Notes under the pieces: model-generated
The model's database searches: none
What the model was told of the DNA's origin: nothing
What the model saw: only the letters and a program-made list of their open reading frames with translations
Source of the DNA: Scleroderma bovista
Taxonomy: Eukaryota; Basidiomycota; Agaricomycetes; Boletales; Sclerodermataceae
DNA: 64,000 nucleotides
Direction of reading: 5' to 3'
Assembly: GCA_037178675.1 (NCBI GenBank)
Contig: JAYMGJ010000342.1
Span: 121,259-185,258 of the forward strand
Shown: in pieces, positions 24,732 to 37,576 of the stretch
Position numbering within the stretch: the first letter of the stretch is position 1
Layout: each line of letters opens with the position of its first letter
Position numbers and translations under genes: made by a program

Positions 24732-25021
24732 GTTTTATCACGCAAAGCTGTGGTGGAATGCAGCCATGTTCATGAATTTAATCTTGTTCAAAATCATGAT
24801 TGAGAGGACACTATAATGCAGACCAAGCTAGATATAGGCAATAGGTACTTGAGTCTAGGGATAGTTGCTTTGTGGAAATGGAAGTTTATATTTGCGTGTT
24901 AGTGACATCAATTCAGGTTCCTGCATTTGGTATTTGATATTCTTACATAAGGGACCATCGAAGTCCACACCCACGCAACTTGCTAACCTGCATTCATTGA
25001 ACGTTTCTCTGCCGTCTCAAC

Positions 25022-28000
25022 ATGGGTACGTTTCTGGTTAGTGTTCAATGCTAATGGCTCACTTGCGGTTGTTGTCATTCCAGGTATCCCCAAAGTACGT
25101 CCGTTTCACTTGCTGTGTCTTCTTGACGCTGAATTTACTTCTGCAGTTCTTCCGATATATTTCGTGAGTATTTGGCCCGCTGTAACCAAGAACGGTGCCT
25201 TGACAACTTCTGTAGTGAGCGCTACCCTTTGACGTCCCAATTAATTCAGGAGAACAAGATCCCAGAGTTCGGTATGTGAAGGGGTATTGGGAAAACGGCA
25301 GGTCACATTGACACTTCGGTTACAGACAATCTCTATCTCGACTTCAATGGAATCATTCACAACTGTGAGGCATTTGGACTTCTGTTAAAACTGTTCTTTA
25401 CATCTCTCCTAGGTTCGCATCCGAATGACGAGGATGCACATTTCCGAATGTCTGAAGAGCAGATATTCACATCTATTTTTTCATATGTGGACTTATTATT
25501 TGGAAAGATAAAGCCAAGGAAGCTTTTTTTCATGGCGGTCGATGGTGTGGCTCCGCGTGCGAAGATGAACCAGCAGCGTAGTCGCCGCTTTCGCACAGCC
25601 AAGGAAGCGAGGGAAGTTCGCGAGAAAGCAGAGGCGAAAGGGGAGAAACTTCCGAGTGAGAAGGCGTTTGATAGCAACTGCATCACGCCAGGTGGGTGTA
25701 TCAGCGAAGGTCGCGCTGTATCTGACTCACGCCGTTTTAGGGACTGAATTCATGGCAAAACTGTCTGAACAGTTGAGATACTTCATAAATAAGAAGATCA
25801 CCGAAGATGCAGATTGGAGAGAGGTACAGGTTGTCCTGTCGGGCCACGAGGTACCAGGAGAAGGAGAGCACAAGATTATGGAGTACATTCGACTGTCGCG
25901 TGCACAGCCGGACTACAACCCCAATATCCGACACTGTTTATATGGTCTTGATGCTGACCTTATTATGCTTGGCCTTCTTAGTCACGATCCACATTTCTGC
26001 CTTCTTCGCGAGGAGGTGAAGTTTGGCCCAGCGGCAAAGAAGAAGCATGGCACGTGCGTCCTTTCTCCTCTGTGGGATGCGGTTCAGTGAGATGATATCC
26101 CCGTCGCAGCTTGGAGTCGCAAACCTTCTACTTACTTCATCTTTCTTTAATGCGCGAATACCTCAATCTCGAATTCCGTGATGTGGCGCCTGTGCTACCG
26201 TTCGACTATAATTTAGAACGCATTATAGACGACTTCGTTCTTCTGGCTGTGTTCGTAGGCAATGATTTCCTTCCCAACCTTCCGGACCTACATATCCACG
26301 AGAATGCCTTGGAACGATTGTTTGAAGTTTACAAGAACGTCCTCCCATCACTTGGTGAGACGTTGCATAACATGTCGACGCCCTTTCTAACTGCCTTACA
26401 TAGACGGTTATTTGAACGAGAGTGGTACGATCAGTACGAAGCGCTTGCAGCGCATAATGGATGAGATGACAATTTGGGAGCGAGAAGTGTTCGAAAAGGA
26501 GTATGCTGATTTGAATTGGTTCAAAAGCAAGCAAAGTAAACATGTCAAGAACATGGAAGCAGCGAAAAAGCGGTCACAGCTTGGTTCGTATTCTTACAAC
26601 CTTTTCTTTGTTTTTCGCTTAACTCGCTCGAACCACCCTAGTGCTAACGAGGGCCCAGCGGGATATATTTGATGCAGTGAAGGCGTTCATTCTCAATAAC
26701 CGAGAGAAGCGTTCTGCTACTCCGTTAGCTATGCTTAACACAGTCCCCGCGCGAGACCGCAAATTCATTACCACGCTCGGTGAAGATCTCCACCTCTCGG
26801 TGTCTTGGGATGAATATGACGAGGATGATCAAAATCTTATCACCTTGCGACTACCGGGCGAATCGCAGCAAGTGCCATCTGACCTCGAAAACGGGGAGGC
26901 CGCCGTTGAAGAAGAGGGTGGCGAAGGGGGAGAATGGGAGGATGTCCCTGACCAGGAGGATGAGGATGAGGAGGCTCGTTGCGCTATCGACCGAGTGCTA
27001 AAGAAATACGAGAAAGCCAAGGTCATGGATGATGACGAAGGCGGAGGGTTTGACGCCCGTTATGAAGAGTCAATAAAGGAGAAAATGGCAGAGTGGAAGC
27101 GGAGTTACTACAAGGTGTGTGGTGCAAGATATATGCACATATTTCTTGTCATAATGAAAGGATCCAGGAAAAACTCAACATGTTATATGATAACTCTGAC
27201 GAGAGGCAAACACTGGTATATCGGTATGTGGAGGGTCTTCAGTGGGTGATGCATTATTACTACGGTGGAGTCGCGTCGTGGGGTTGGTTCTACAACTATC
27301 ATTATGCGCCTCGAATTTCTGGTGACCTGTCCTTGTACTTCTTTTCCTTATCGTTTCTGATGTATCTCCGATGTAGATCTACAGGGCCTGGAGCACATGA
27401 CATTTAATTTCGACCTTGGCCGCCCTTTCCGACCATTTGAACAGTTGATGGGCGTCCTTCCAGCTGCCAGCAGGGACCTCATTCCTCAGGCGTACCGGGT
27501 TGGTTTTGCGTTATCTTTGCACGTGCACATGAGCTCATGTTATGCATAAGGACCTCATGTATGATCCAAATTCACCCATATTGGACTTCTATCCTGTGGA
27601 GTTCCAGCAGGATCTCAACGGGAAGAAGCAAGAATGGGAAGCAATCGTCAAGATCCCATTCATTGATGAAAAGCGTTTACTCAATGCGATGTCATGTACT
27701 ACTTTCATATTCTTTACTATTACTGGAGCTTACAGTCTTTTAGCTTGTGAGCATCGATTGACCGATGAAGAGCGTCGCAGAAACCAGTTTGGGACAAGCA
27801 CAAAGTTCGTTTTCAAACCAGGCGAGCCTACAGTCTACCCGTCATCGCTTCCCCATTTCTTCCCTCCGATATATCGCTGCACTTGCGCCATGGAACCATT
27901 TGACCTTCCTACTCTGGATGGCTTGCATTTTGTCCCAGGTCTCCGTGATGGTGTTGTCCTTGGGGCAGAAACTGTGGCGGGTTTCCCATCCCTCGAGACA

Positions 28001-30347
28001 TTACCGCACACCGGACAGCTCGGCTACCACCAGGTGAATGTTCACGGAGCAGATACTCGCAACAAGTCGATTGTAATACACATCGAGAATCCGCACGAAG
28101 ACCGCAAAGTTGAAGATATTGCGAAAGAGATGGTCGGTAAACGGACATTCATAGGGTGGCCATTCCTACGGGAAGGCCTTGTTGTTGCCGTGTCGGACTC
28201 GCTGTCCAAGTTCGAGCTAATCGAGGTAGTACCGGGCAGTCCTCCACGGATGGTTGGGAACCAGCATGCGCAACAGGCTCTGGGTCACTGGAAGACTAAG
28301 GCCAATCGAATCGAACATTTGTATTCAAAGAAATATGGTGTTATTACAGGGGATGTTTCTGTCCTGGTGCATGTCAGACCCTTGAAAGGTATATTCTTTT
28401 TCCATCAGTTGGTCGCCTCTCTTTACCCATGACTTTCCAGGTTTGAAGCGCCTTGAAACGGGTGCCTTTAAGAAGGAATACGAAGGGCCGGAGAACGAAA
28501 TCGAGCAGGCGGTTCAAATGGTGATATCGCAGGTAGCCTCAGAGGACGCACGGTTCCTGGAAAAAGACCCAGTGCCGCTGGCAGAAGAATTTCCTGAAAG
28601 ATGCAAAATCTTCTTTTTGGGTGAACATGCTTATGGTGTTGCTGCTCAAGTGACAAATACGACAGAGACCACGCTGTCCGTGACTTTGGCGGTGCGTATT
28701 GATAGTGGCGTTTGCGTGGTTTAAATTCTCATAGACAGCAGTTCTTCCCGTCGGACAAGCAAGAGAACAACAAATTCAAGGCCATTGTGGAGAACCGTGC
28801 CTCCCATCACTATTATCCATCCTACAAGGCGGCAAGTATGCTCAATATTTCCGGCAGAGCACTTGCCAAGGTCACCTCGAGCTTCATGGTCTTGACTTCG
28901 GATTTCTCGAAGCACAACTTGGGATTGAGTCTCAAATTCGAGGCCAAAAGCTTGAAGGTCATCGACTACTCGCGCAAGAATAACCGCCACTGGGAGTTTA
29001 GCGAGAAAGCCATTGACCTCATCAAGGAATACAAGGTATGTGTTCCTGTAGAAAGGCTTCGAGCAATGTCTAATATCACGAAGGTTAGATTCCCAGAGGT
29101 ATTCCAGATTCTGGACGACGATGGGGATGGTCAGTGTGATGCTATCCGAAACTACAATCGTACTAATACTAATACAGACATGGCACAAGCATATGATATC
29201 TTCGACGGGAAGGCTGATGAACGCGTAAGGGAGGTTAAGGCATGGCTTAAGTCCAAGGGAGTCCGCGACTTTGAACCAGTTTCACTCTTCTCCGACCAAC
29301 TTACCAAGGAAACCGTTAGCGACATAGAGGCACTCGCCGATGACATCAATAAAAACCGTTCATCCTCCGGAATCAAGAAAGCCCTTGTCAAGGGAATTCC
29401 GCGACACGCGGTTCTCAAACCTTCTCATGCCATCTACCGCTTGCAAAACCAGCACTTCATGCTCGGTGACAGGGTTACCATGGTCCAAGACTCCGGGGGT
29501 GTACCATTGGCTGCCAAGGGTGTCGTGATCGGAATCAACGCGAAAACGATGGACGTCGCTTGGGATATTCCGTTTATGTCGGGGGTGACACTGGGTGACA
29601 GGTACGTTTTTGTTTGGTGATTGGAACGCTTCGATAGATTTGAGACATCTCAGATGCTCGCAGTACCGCGGGTCTACGGTTCCATTCACTTCATGCTTGA
29701 ATTTGACTAATCCTCAATTTGTCGCCTCTACGCACCCAAAGTCGGGCCCGCCACCCCGACCCTCGGTGCCATTCCGGCCCCGCCCAGGTCCATATCCAAC
29801 TATTCGGCCTCAACCAGATCAGATCAGCGCTTCTGGTTTCCGTCCCGCACCTCAAAGGTGAGTGCTCCTGGACGCACCCACTTTGTCTCTAAACGTCAAA
29901 AACAGACAATCATGCGTCATGATCATGACGAATCCCAACCGAGGTCGAAATCCACTAATAGATGGCCGTGGTCAACCCGATAGTCATCGTACTGCCCGTG
30001 ATCATCGTGGACCACACGGGGCTCGTTCAAACAGCAATGGATACCAATGGCCGTCCCAAGGCCACCGGCCTCCACCCGCACACTCTCCCCCGTCTGCAGG
30101 ACCTGTGCCTGGCCATGTATCCAAACACCCCGTGGACAAACCAGCTTTGCCAAACCAACCCCTTGGTCATCTTCCCATGCGTGGTACGTCCCATGGACGC
30201 GGCTTCGCTCACCCTTATTCACCAAGGGGATATTTTGGTGCTCGAGGGAGGGGTTCAGCACCACCAATTGACCGGGGACATAGTCGAGGCACGTTCAGAG
30301 GTCGTGGTCGCGGAGCATATGCCACTCCGCTTGAGTCGTCAATGTAA
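25022..30347 (+). CDS. XRN1: Xrn1 5'-3' exoribonuclease
   Basis: The start is split over very short exons: ATGG at 25022, then IPK, then FFRYIS, giving MGIPKFFRYISERYPLT. The XRN_N catalytic region follows, with [63 protein letters not shown] and [14 protein letters not shown], so the acidic metal-binding residues are present. Later parts include [19 protein letters not shown] and [17 protein letters not shown]3-like and linker domains to about 29,600, and a disordered Pro/Arg/Gly tail ending in RGRGRGAY. Xrn1 degrades decapped mRNA in the cytoplasm. The acidic insertion [13 protein letters not shown] around 26,940-26,980 sits in the linker before the conserved Trp-rich segment. Many introns of about 50-60 bp. 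The C-terminal exons after 29,600 are open with good splice signals but less conserved. No lesion seen. Confidence 0.95.
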
Positions 30348-30860
30348 AGTATTCTGTGAGACATTTCTCGCTTGTATGTCAGTATGTGATTTGTAGCTGC
30401 AATAGTGGAGGGGCTGGGACCATCTCGAAGTTTGCTGTCTTGTGGAACACCTGTCATTGACGTTTTTGCTGCGCCTGTTTGACTGCCCAGGTGTCACGGG
30501 TCGGGTAGTGTAATGACACGACCTCTGTTGTGCGGTATGCCCGATCCGATAGAGCCGTGACATCGACACCTTGATACACAGTCGGACCCCTCATAGAAAT
30601 GACTATTCTATGAAGAGTCTGGCTTAGCAAACATAACATGTCAGTCTAATGCGACAATGCGAGAGCATTCAATGAAAGCATTCCAATGCAGCTTGAGTGA
30701 ACAAGACAGCGCCCTCCACTCAGAAGCTGTTCTTGTGTCCACAAGGTTTCTTAGCAGTGCTGCCTTTCTTTTCTTGGGTTTGGGAAGGGCTGGCAAGAGG
30801 GTGGGATGCTAATGTTTCTATGCTGTCAGTATAGCTAACCATGGAATGGTACATCCATTA
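30348..30860. other. Convergent spacer between XRN1 and CHL1
   Basis: 513 bp between two stop codons facing each other. It has room for both 3' UTRs. No open frame or repeat of note. Confidence 0.55.
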
Positions 30861-33800
30861 CTACTGTTCTCTTTGCTTCTTTTCCTGATAAAACAATCCA
30901 AGATGTTTTACAGCCTGGCCAAATGTACCACAAACCACAACACTATTCTGTATCCAAAGGGATAGTTTGCTCTGGATGTTTTTTGAGGTGTAGCGATGAT
31001 CAATAAGAACAAGAGAGGCCCAATCTGAACAGTGGCGAATGGCTCTTCCTAAAAGGCAACTTCTATCAATACCAGCTTGCAGGTGCACAAGTGGGGACAA
31101 ACCAATGGTTTGATTGACTGCATTCATACACATGTTTTCATACAACTCAAAACCTGCATCTCTCCTTCCTGGTGGCCTCTTGTTGCCTATATTTTCCTGC
31201 ATTTGATTTGCATAATGCATTTGTTCTTGTAGTTCGGGTGAATTCTTATTCGCAAACGGAAGGCCAATGACCACAACCGCTCGAGCAAGGTCATCCGAAA
31301 AATTCAGACCCTCCGAAAGCTTGGCACCCACAACTGCGAATAGAACAGCCCCTTGCTTTTTGTTGGAAGTCTGGACAGACTATAATAACAGTGAGTTGCA
31401 AACTTCTTAGTTCACGGAAGCAGCCCAGACCCACACTACGCTGTATTGCTTCAGCATAGTCTCTAAGTGTCGACTCGACTGTATTGCTCTCCATTGATTC
31501 CCAAAACACCTGCGGCTAATCAGATACAATATACAACTTTTCACGGCAGACGGTACCTACTTTCTTTTTCATCCCAACCTTTTCCAATAGGTGAGCAGCT
31601 CCCCAGACTTTTCGTGCAGTATCCAACGAGGTATACGACGGAAAGAATACAATCATTCCTCGAGGGACCACGCTACAGAGATTGAGAATAATTTGACCCA
31701 ACTCCTTTAGTGCTTGAACGTCGCTCTGTTGTGCATGCTTAAACTCCAGATGCAACCCAGAGGGACCCTTGGTCATTATCAACGTCTGAATGTTCGACCG
31801 AGGAACAACGTGACCACAGGTAAATGTAGTCATTCTCTCCGATGGTAAAGAAGGAAATAAGCGGAGAACGACATCTGACATCTTGCCCAGAGGATGAGTA
31901 TGAGGACCACGGTACTCACAGCGAACTTACTGGAGACATCGTACCTCCTGCAAGAATGACGGACCGTGCTGAGTCAACAACTTCCTGGAAGGTTGTTGAT
32001 GGATTGAGGAGAAGGTATTTCATCTCAATTTCGAGTTTCTCGTTGTTATCCGTTCTCGAGAATATGATGCGACCATCTATAGCACTCAATGAATACGCGA
32101 TCCCGAATCATTTATGTATCGGATCACCTTCCCTTGCACCGGTAAGACCCAGCATGAATCCCTCTACCAATTGCAGTGGCAGGCGTGTCTTTGACGCGAA
32201 GCCTGATACAGTTGATTTTCAAATGAGATCAAACGTAGGGTCAGACGGCCACGCCTACCTTGTTGTCCGTCCGCCAATGCCACCTCGGCATATCCTGAAA
32301 TTTTCCGGGCAATCTGGAACACAATCATAACACGATCGGGAACAGGGGTAGAGTACAAGTACCTTGCTCTTCTTGAGGTAGGCCCCGACCTCCAGCAAGT
32401 TAATTCCGTCGACCTTCTGGCCCAATCTTTGCACGTAATCAGGTATGCTCATTACTTCCGATCCTCTTTCCTTTTGGCCCTGTTGTCTTGTTCTCCAGTC
32501 TTCTGCCACTTTTGACATCGCATCGAGATAAGTGATGAGTCGCCTGAGTTGAAGGCCGTGTACCACACTGAGGCGAGTACGGAATTTGTGGTAATAGGCT
32601 TCTACCTGCCGTAACGATGTGGACAAGATGATTGATGTCATGCTGACACTTGACAAGGAAAGTAACGTGGGTATCAGATCTGCGCCGAAGTCAACTATTT
32701 CAATCAGCGTATAGGTCACATAGGGACGTACTGTGAGCCTCGTCGATAATCACTATTTGGTTGGTCAAGTCGATACCAAGCGCCTCTCGAGCCGACTTTT
32801 GGAGGAGCAAATTATAAGGCAACGTGACAAACTAGACAGATGTAATCAACATAAGTTCTAAAAACACGATGCTTGTGTTACCTCGGCCTGTGGAATTGCT
32901 TTGCGGGAACCATAGTAAGGACAGGTATCGGCATTTTGACCCGCGATTGCCAGATCTTCGATGTCTTTCGGAGAAGCCTACCCCACGTTGATCAGGTAAA
33001 TGTCGTACAGCCATATGCCACCCACCAATATCTGATCCCGAAAGTCCAGCATCCTAATGCCCTCCTCAGGGGAAGGCAAATAAGGACATCGTTTCCCAAC
33101 CTTGCCTGTGAATCACATCTCTGCAAGTATGACTGACAAGTTCCGGGAAGCTCACCTTCCTGTAGTTCACGGCACTTCTCATCCAGGTCTCCACGTTTCG
33201 ATCGAATGTCCTGGTTTATGCACAGCTGCTTGCGGGAACCTAATGACACTGTTCGCCATTGCCGCTGCTCCGGTGCTAGCCCATCTCCCTCCTCCAGGAA
33301 ATCTTCGTGCTTCCTGCGACGCAGTGTCGCGGGCCCATCTGGACGACTCGCTGGAGCCAAGGTACGGTATTGTATGGGAAGGAACTTCAGTTTCCGCAAC
33401 TCCGGGAGGACTTGTGTGAGCTGGGAGTGCGTCCGTGATGCGTAGTAGACCTTTGTGCACATCGGTTCTTCGCCCTCAGACCAAGAATGCTGTCCGCAGC
33501 TTTTCTCCACCCTGGCTTTCATGATCGAGGGCGGCACATGACCATTGGACACGCAGACACTCACTTTGCCATCAATGCACGAACTGCTGGGGATATATTG
33601 TCTTGGTCGTCTGTCACATCAGGATCATCGGGAAGAAATGAATCTTCGATGTCCCCCACGTCACAAGATACAGTGGCAGCCAGGCGCTGTCCCATTGTTA
33701 TGAATTATCCCCAGATGACTGAGAGACCGGTACACACCTGGCGTTTTGCCACGCGTGCGCGTGCTATCGCCCTTAGTTTTTCCTCGGCCTTCCTTGCACG

Positions 33801-34318
33801 CATCAGTCTTTCCTCGTACTCATGATCTTGAGCTTCGAGTTTCCTCTGGTGTATCTGCATGGCCTGTGTGGCCACCCATGCCGGTTCTGTGACGCCGCAT
33901 CACCAAAAGTAGCGCACCACAATCAGCCAGGTAGAGTTTAGTTCACTTGGCGCAGGATGGCACATGCACATGAAAAAGGCCGCCTCACCGTCACTGGGAC
34001 CAGAAGCGTCCTGCGGCGATATCTTGCCTTTTCGTGCACGCTGCTGTTCATCTGCCAACCACGTCAGACTGGCACACAGTAGACTGAGCGTTTTTCCCTG
34101 GTGCGAGATGAATCACAGAAAAAGCCTTGCGCAGCACCCTTGCTCACCGTTCCTGTTGGGCTCTCCACGATGGAGACATGCTTTTGCTCAATGGACGAAT
34201 ACACGTGTCTCATGAGGTCCGTCTGTATCGAGTAGGGTGGATCGTACGGGAAGCCAGGAAACCGATCTGGGGTAGGCAGGACGAGGCTGTCGTGTGCTGC
34301 CATGTTGGCCGTGGTCAC
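30861..34318 (-). CDS. CHL1: Chl1/DDX11-type Fe-S DNA helicase
   Basis: A multi-exon gene of roughly 900-950 residues. Exon 1 starts [12 protein letters not shown] and reaches [14 protein letters not shown] and VESPTGT; the next exon completes the Walker A motif with [19 protein letters not shown]. Helicase motif Ia is in [13 protein letters not shown]. Four cysteines typical of the Fe-S cluster follow in [29 protein letters not shown] and [13 protein letters not shown]. The DEAH box is in IVIIDEAH, later motifs include [19 protein letters not shown], and motif VI is [20 protein letters not shown]. Chl1 is a superfamily 2 helicase of the XPD/FANCJ group needed for sister-chromatid cohesion. 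The stop is at 30861. All diagnostic motifs I located are intact. Exon boundaries around 31,900-32,200 were not resolved in full. Confidence 0.92.
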
Positions 34319-34665
34319 AAAGAAAGCCGCGACGCGTATTCTGATTGCGGAACTGCCACTCGGCTAGATAACGCGTTGAGGACGCTCGTTACATTGTCCC
34401 ACGAGGAAAGTACTATTATCATCGTGCGAGTGTAAAGAAACAGAGAGAGTACGCTAAACGTGTCAACGACACAACGAGAAATATATCGAGTGGTAATAGA
34501 AAATAGACGGTACAGTGGAGACAGTCGCAAAGTGGCCATCTTCGTTCGCAAACAGCTTACAGTCGAGGTGCAATAGTGTTTAAACACTACACCACCGTAC
34601 ACCCTGGTTGCCCGCCCGGGATCCAACCAAGGACAGCCGGAGCATCCCCACCGCATCGCGTCATA
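34319..34665. other. Spacer between YPD1 and CHL1
   Basis: 347 bp between the YPD1 stop and the CHL1 start, both on the minus strand. It contains a GC-rich hairpin at about 34,600-34,635 (stem CCTTGGTTGG against CCTGGTTG) and a GTGTTTAAACAC palindrome near 34,577. The hairpin could belong to the YPD1 3' end; no function can be assigned. Confidence 0.45.
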
Positions 34666-35393
34666 TCAGGCGTTGCGATACGTCTCCAGCCAATTGGCGG
34701 CTGCGTTGTATTCGTTTTTAACGCGAGAGAGTAAGGGCTTGATCTTCGCCAGCGCATCCTCCGCAGACAGCTTTGCTTCCTTGGAGGTGGGATCCGTCTG
34801 ATTACCTAGATGCTGTATCTCCTCGCAGGTGTGCTCAACCTGGGCGACACCAATAGAGGCCGACGAGCCCTTGAGGAAATGCCCCAATGAAGAGAGTTCC
34901 TTCAGATCCTTCTTAGCGCTGTCGAGGCGACCGGTAAGGCTAGACGGTTTGCATTACAACAGCCAAAGAACGCACAAAGACTCGTCCATTTTCGTGAAGG
35001 TCGCCTTGGCTTGTGTGAAGTACTCCTGCACCATGCTGGACAAGAAGCTATGGTCGTCCTCATCCAGCTCCAATATCTGGCTGAATGCACTCATGTTGAT
35101 AATGGGCTAGGGGAGAAAGAAAGATCAGAGTCTGTCCGGCATGACGGAGTTTCGGGTGGTTGCACGAAGCTACTTGCCTTGTCCGCCACGGGCTCTGATG
35201 ACGGTGGGGTCGCCAATGGCTTTGGGCTCACAGAGCTCTTCTCGTCTGCGGGACGAGATCTGGCATCAAGCTTCTTCGGGGGTGGGACCTTGTTGGACGG
35301 CGAAGGGGGAGGACGCTTGGAAATGTCGTCATGATGGCTGCAAGGAGCCGGACGTGTGCGCATTGCTGTCGGCTCAGCCAGACGGGAGGACAT
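34666..35393 (-). CDS. YPD1: Ypd1-type histidine phosphotransfer protein
   Basis: Three exons (35393-35178, 35106 to about 34976, 34939-34666) give 204-206 residues. The N-terminal 72 residues are Pro/Ser/Lys-rich and probably disordered. The HPt domain starts MSAFSQILELDEDDHSF and contains the phospho-acceptor histidine in LGHFLKGSSASIGV, with the Lys two residues before the Gly as usual. It ends NAAANWLETYRNA. Ypd1 passes phosphate from hybrid histidine kinases to the response regulators Ssk1 and Skn7 in osmotic and oxidative stress signalling. The first intron (35177-35107, 71 bp) has a GC donor, AAG|GCAAGT. The second is very short: 36 bp with GTGCGT or 42 bp with GTCTTT, both in frame. 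The N-terminal extension is absent from yeast Ypd1. Confidence 0.93.
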
Positions 35394-35639
35394 GGAATGA
35401 GAGTCGTTCGCAGGGAAGAGTCAATAAGAATGGCCAGAAATACAGTTAACACGGGTCGGAGCAGGACGTCAGACGCCAACAGCCAGCAGTGATCTCAAGT
35501 GGAACCCAAATCACAGATATTATATATTTGTCTAGCATCGGACAACACCGTGGCTGCCCTGCGTCCGATTTTGCAAATACCTGCACCGTATACTCCCCAA
35601 GTCCATGTCAATCTCTTTATCTACCCTGCTTGGCTCGCG

Positions 35640-37380
35640 CTACACGACACCCTTCGATCGCAGACTTGCGATGTCCTCCATGGTATACCCTAGTTCCTGC
35701 AACACCTAACGATCATGCCCTTCAGCTTCCTGGAGTCGAAAGTGGGTCCCCTGACATACCGTGCTCGTGTGTTGGGAGAGCCAAGGAGGTGGCCTCCGTA
35801 CCGGCATCCGCCTGCCATTGTATGTCACAGGCGGAGCAACCATCCGCACCTTTCCTGCACGTGGGTGCTGGTTTCACGACTCACTCAGAACAGCACACGT
35901 TGCGCGCAGGGAAGACGTACATCAACCTCCACCGTGCAAGACCGAGCAACTGCCTGGGGATGGGCGAATGTCTGATCGATGTTGTTGATCGGTCCAAATG
36001 GCACTCTGCGCACACGTCCTCGTCATCCATTCCGATATCTCAAACGTAACGAAAGACGAACCCAACTCCAGTAAATCGGTCTATCCAGTGGCTCCTATCG
36101 TGTCGTTTGAGCGCCGTGGAAATGATATCGATCAGCTCACTGCGATTCGCTACCCGTGCCGTATTCGTCGAGAAACGTGGGTCGTCGGCAAGCTCAGGCT
36201 TCTGCAATATAGTGCCGACGAGAAGTTTGAACTGCAGCTCAACACATCAACGGCCATTCACTTGGCATTAGTGCGGTCATAAAATGCACCTGCTTGTCGT
36301 TGCCTGCACCAATCATCAGAAAGCCATCTTTGCACGGGAAAACTTGATATGGTACTATTGAGGGATGTGCAGTGCCATGGCGAGAGGCTTCATTTCCGGC
36401 TATGAGGTAATTGGACGCAATGTTGGCGAGTCCAGCCAGCTGGACGACTATCAGTATTTATTAACTATGCGAAGAGGATCCGGAGGGGGTGCATAAATAC
36501 TACCAACCTGGGTTTCAAATAGATTACAATCTACCCATACGCCATGTCCGGTTTGGCTCACAGAGCGCAGGGCGGCCATAATGGCACCGTGGGCGTAGAG
36601 CCCTGTCATAATGTCTGTGACCGCAACGCCCACTTTGCACGGTAGACCATCAGATTCGCCGGTGCTGCGAGGGATGTGATCAAATGACACGCGAGGACAC
36701 GGAACAGCATACTAACATGTGCATCAGACCAGCCTCAGCCTCAATTACGACGTCGTAGCCTGGGGCCTGTCGATAAGGCCCGGTCTGCCCGTAACCTGTG
36801 GGGACCAGTCAGATGAGGGTGAAGGCGGAGAGAAAGAGCATCGCACCAGTGATCGACGCATACACAAGGCGCGGGTTGATCCTTCTGCAGTCCTCCCAGC
36901 CCAAACCCATGGAAGCGAGCTTGCCGGGGACGAAGTTTTCTACGAGTACATGGGAGGACTGTACGAGCCTGTGCAGGATTTCGAGTCCTTCCTGGTGCTT
37001 GAAATTGACGGTCACGGATCTTTTGTTCCTGTTCACGGCCAAGAAGTAGGCAGATTCGGGCGGGAGATGGGATGCTTCTTCGGGGGCATCCTTGGGCAGT
37101 GGGGCAGAGGGCGGACTCCAAGAGCCTCCGTTTTCGATATGTAAGCCGCAAAGCACGTCACGATGGCCCACTCACGAGTGTCATCTCCTTTCGATGTCTC
37201 CTCTACTTTGATGACATCGGCGCCCAGGTCGGCGAGTAGCATTGTGCATGTTGGACCGGCGAGTACGCGCGTGAGATCAAGCACCCTAATGTCAGACAAG
37301 GGCGGCGAAATCCCAGTCGCAGCGACGGAGAGTGTCCTTGCTCCGCGAGTGAGTGCCCGCGGTGAGCAGCGAATGAGCAT
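35640..37380 (-). CDS. Family III CoA-transferase, SUGCT (glutarate CoA-transferase) type
   Basis: Starting at 37380 with [18 protein letters not shown], an Arg/Ser-rich leader that suggests mitochondrial import. The CaiB/BaiF fold follows: [81 protein letters not shown] (with the family's conserved aspartate), [62 protein letters not shown] and [20 protein letters not shown]. These match human SUGCT (succinyl-CoA:glutarate CoA-transferase, lysine and tryptophan breakdown) more closely than AMACR racemases. The C-terminal third is cut into small exons, the last ending LRSKGVV at 35640, and would be easy to truncate in annotation. Substrate specificity is inferred. Its start is 196 bp from the divergent gene at 37577. 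Confidence 0.88.
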
Positions 37381-37576
37381 TTGTGTGGTACTTACAGTTG
37401 GCTGCGGTGCCGAGCAATAGCGTAACAGGGTGTCAGGAGTCCGCCGTGTGATTGACGTGGGTCGGCCTTCTGGCACCTGCCTTTCACTCCCCCCCGTAAT
37501 GCCTCCCCGCCTCTGACTGACCCACTCAGACTTACAATAAAAATAAAATATAAGCACCACTGTAAACGCCCTTGCA

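Noticed and set aside
34560..34640. GC-rich hairpin with a GGTTGGATCCC motif, considered as tRNA or SINE head
   Set aside because: The loop is too long, the B-box cytosine is wrong, there is no A box at the right distance, and no tail or target duplication.
35489..36049. 186-codon plus-strand open frame
   Set aside because: It is antisense to several small 3' exons of the SUGCT-like gene that carry conserved motifs ([20 protein letters not shown]).
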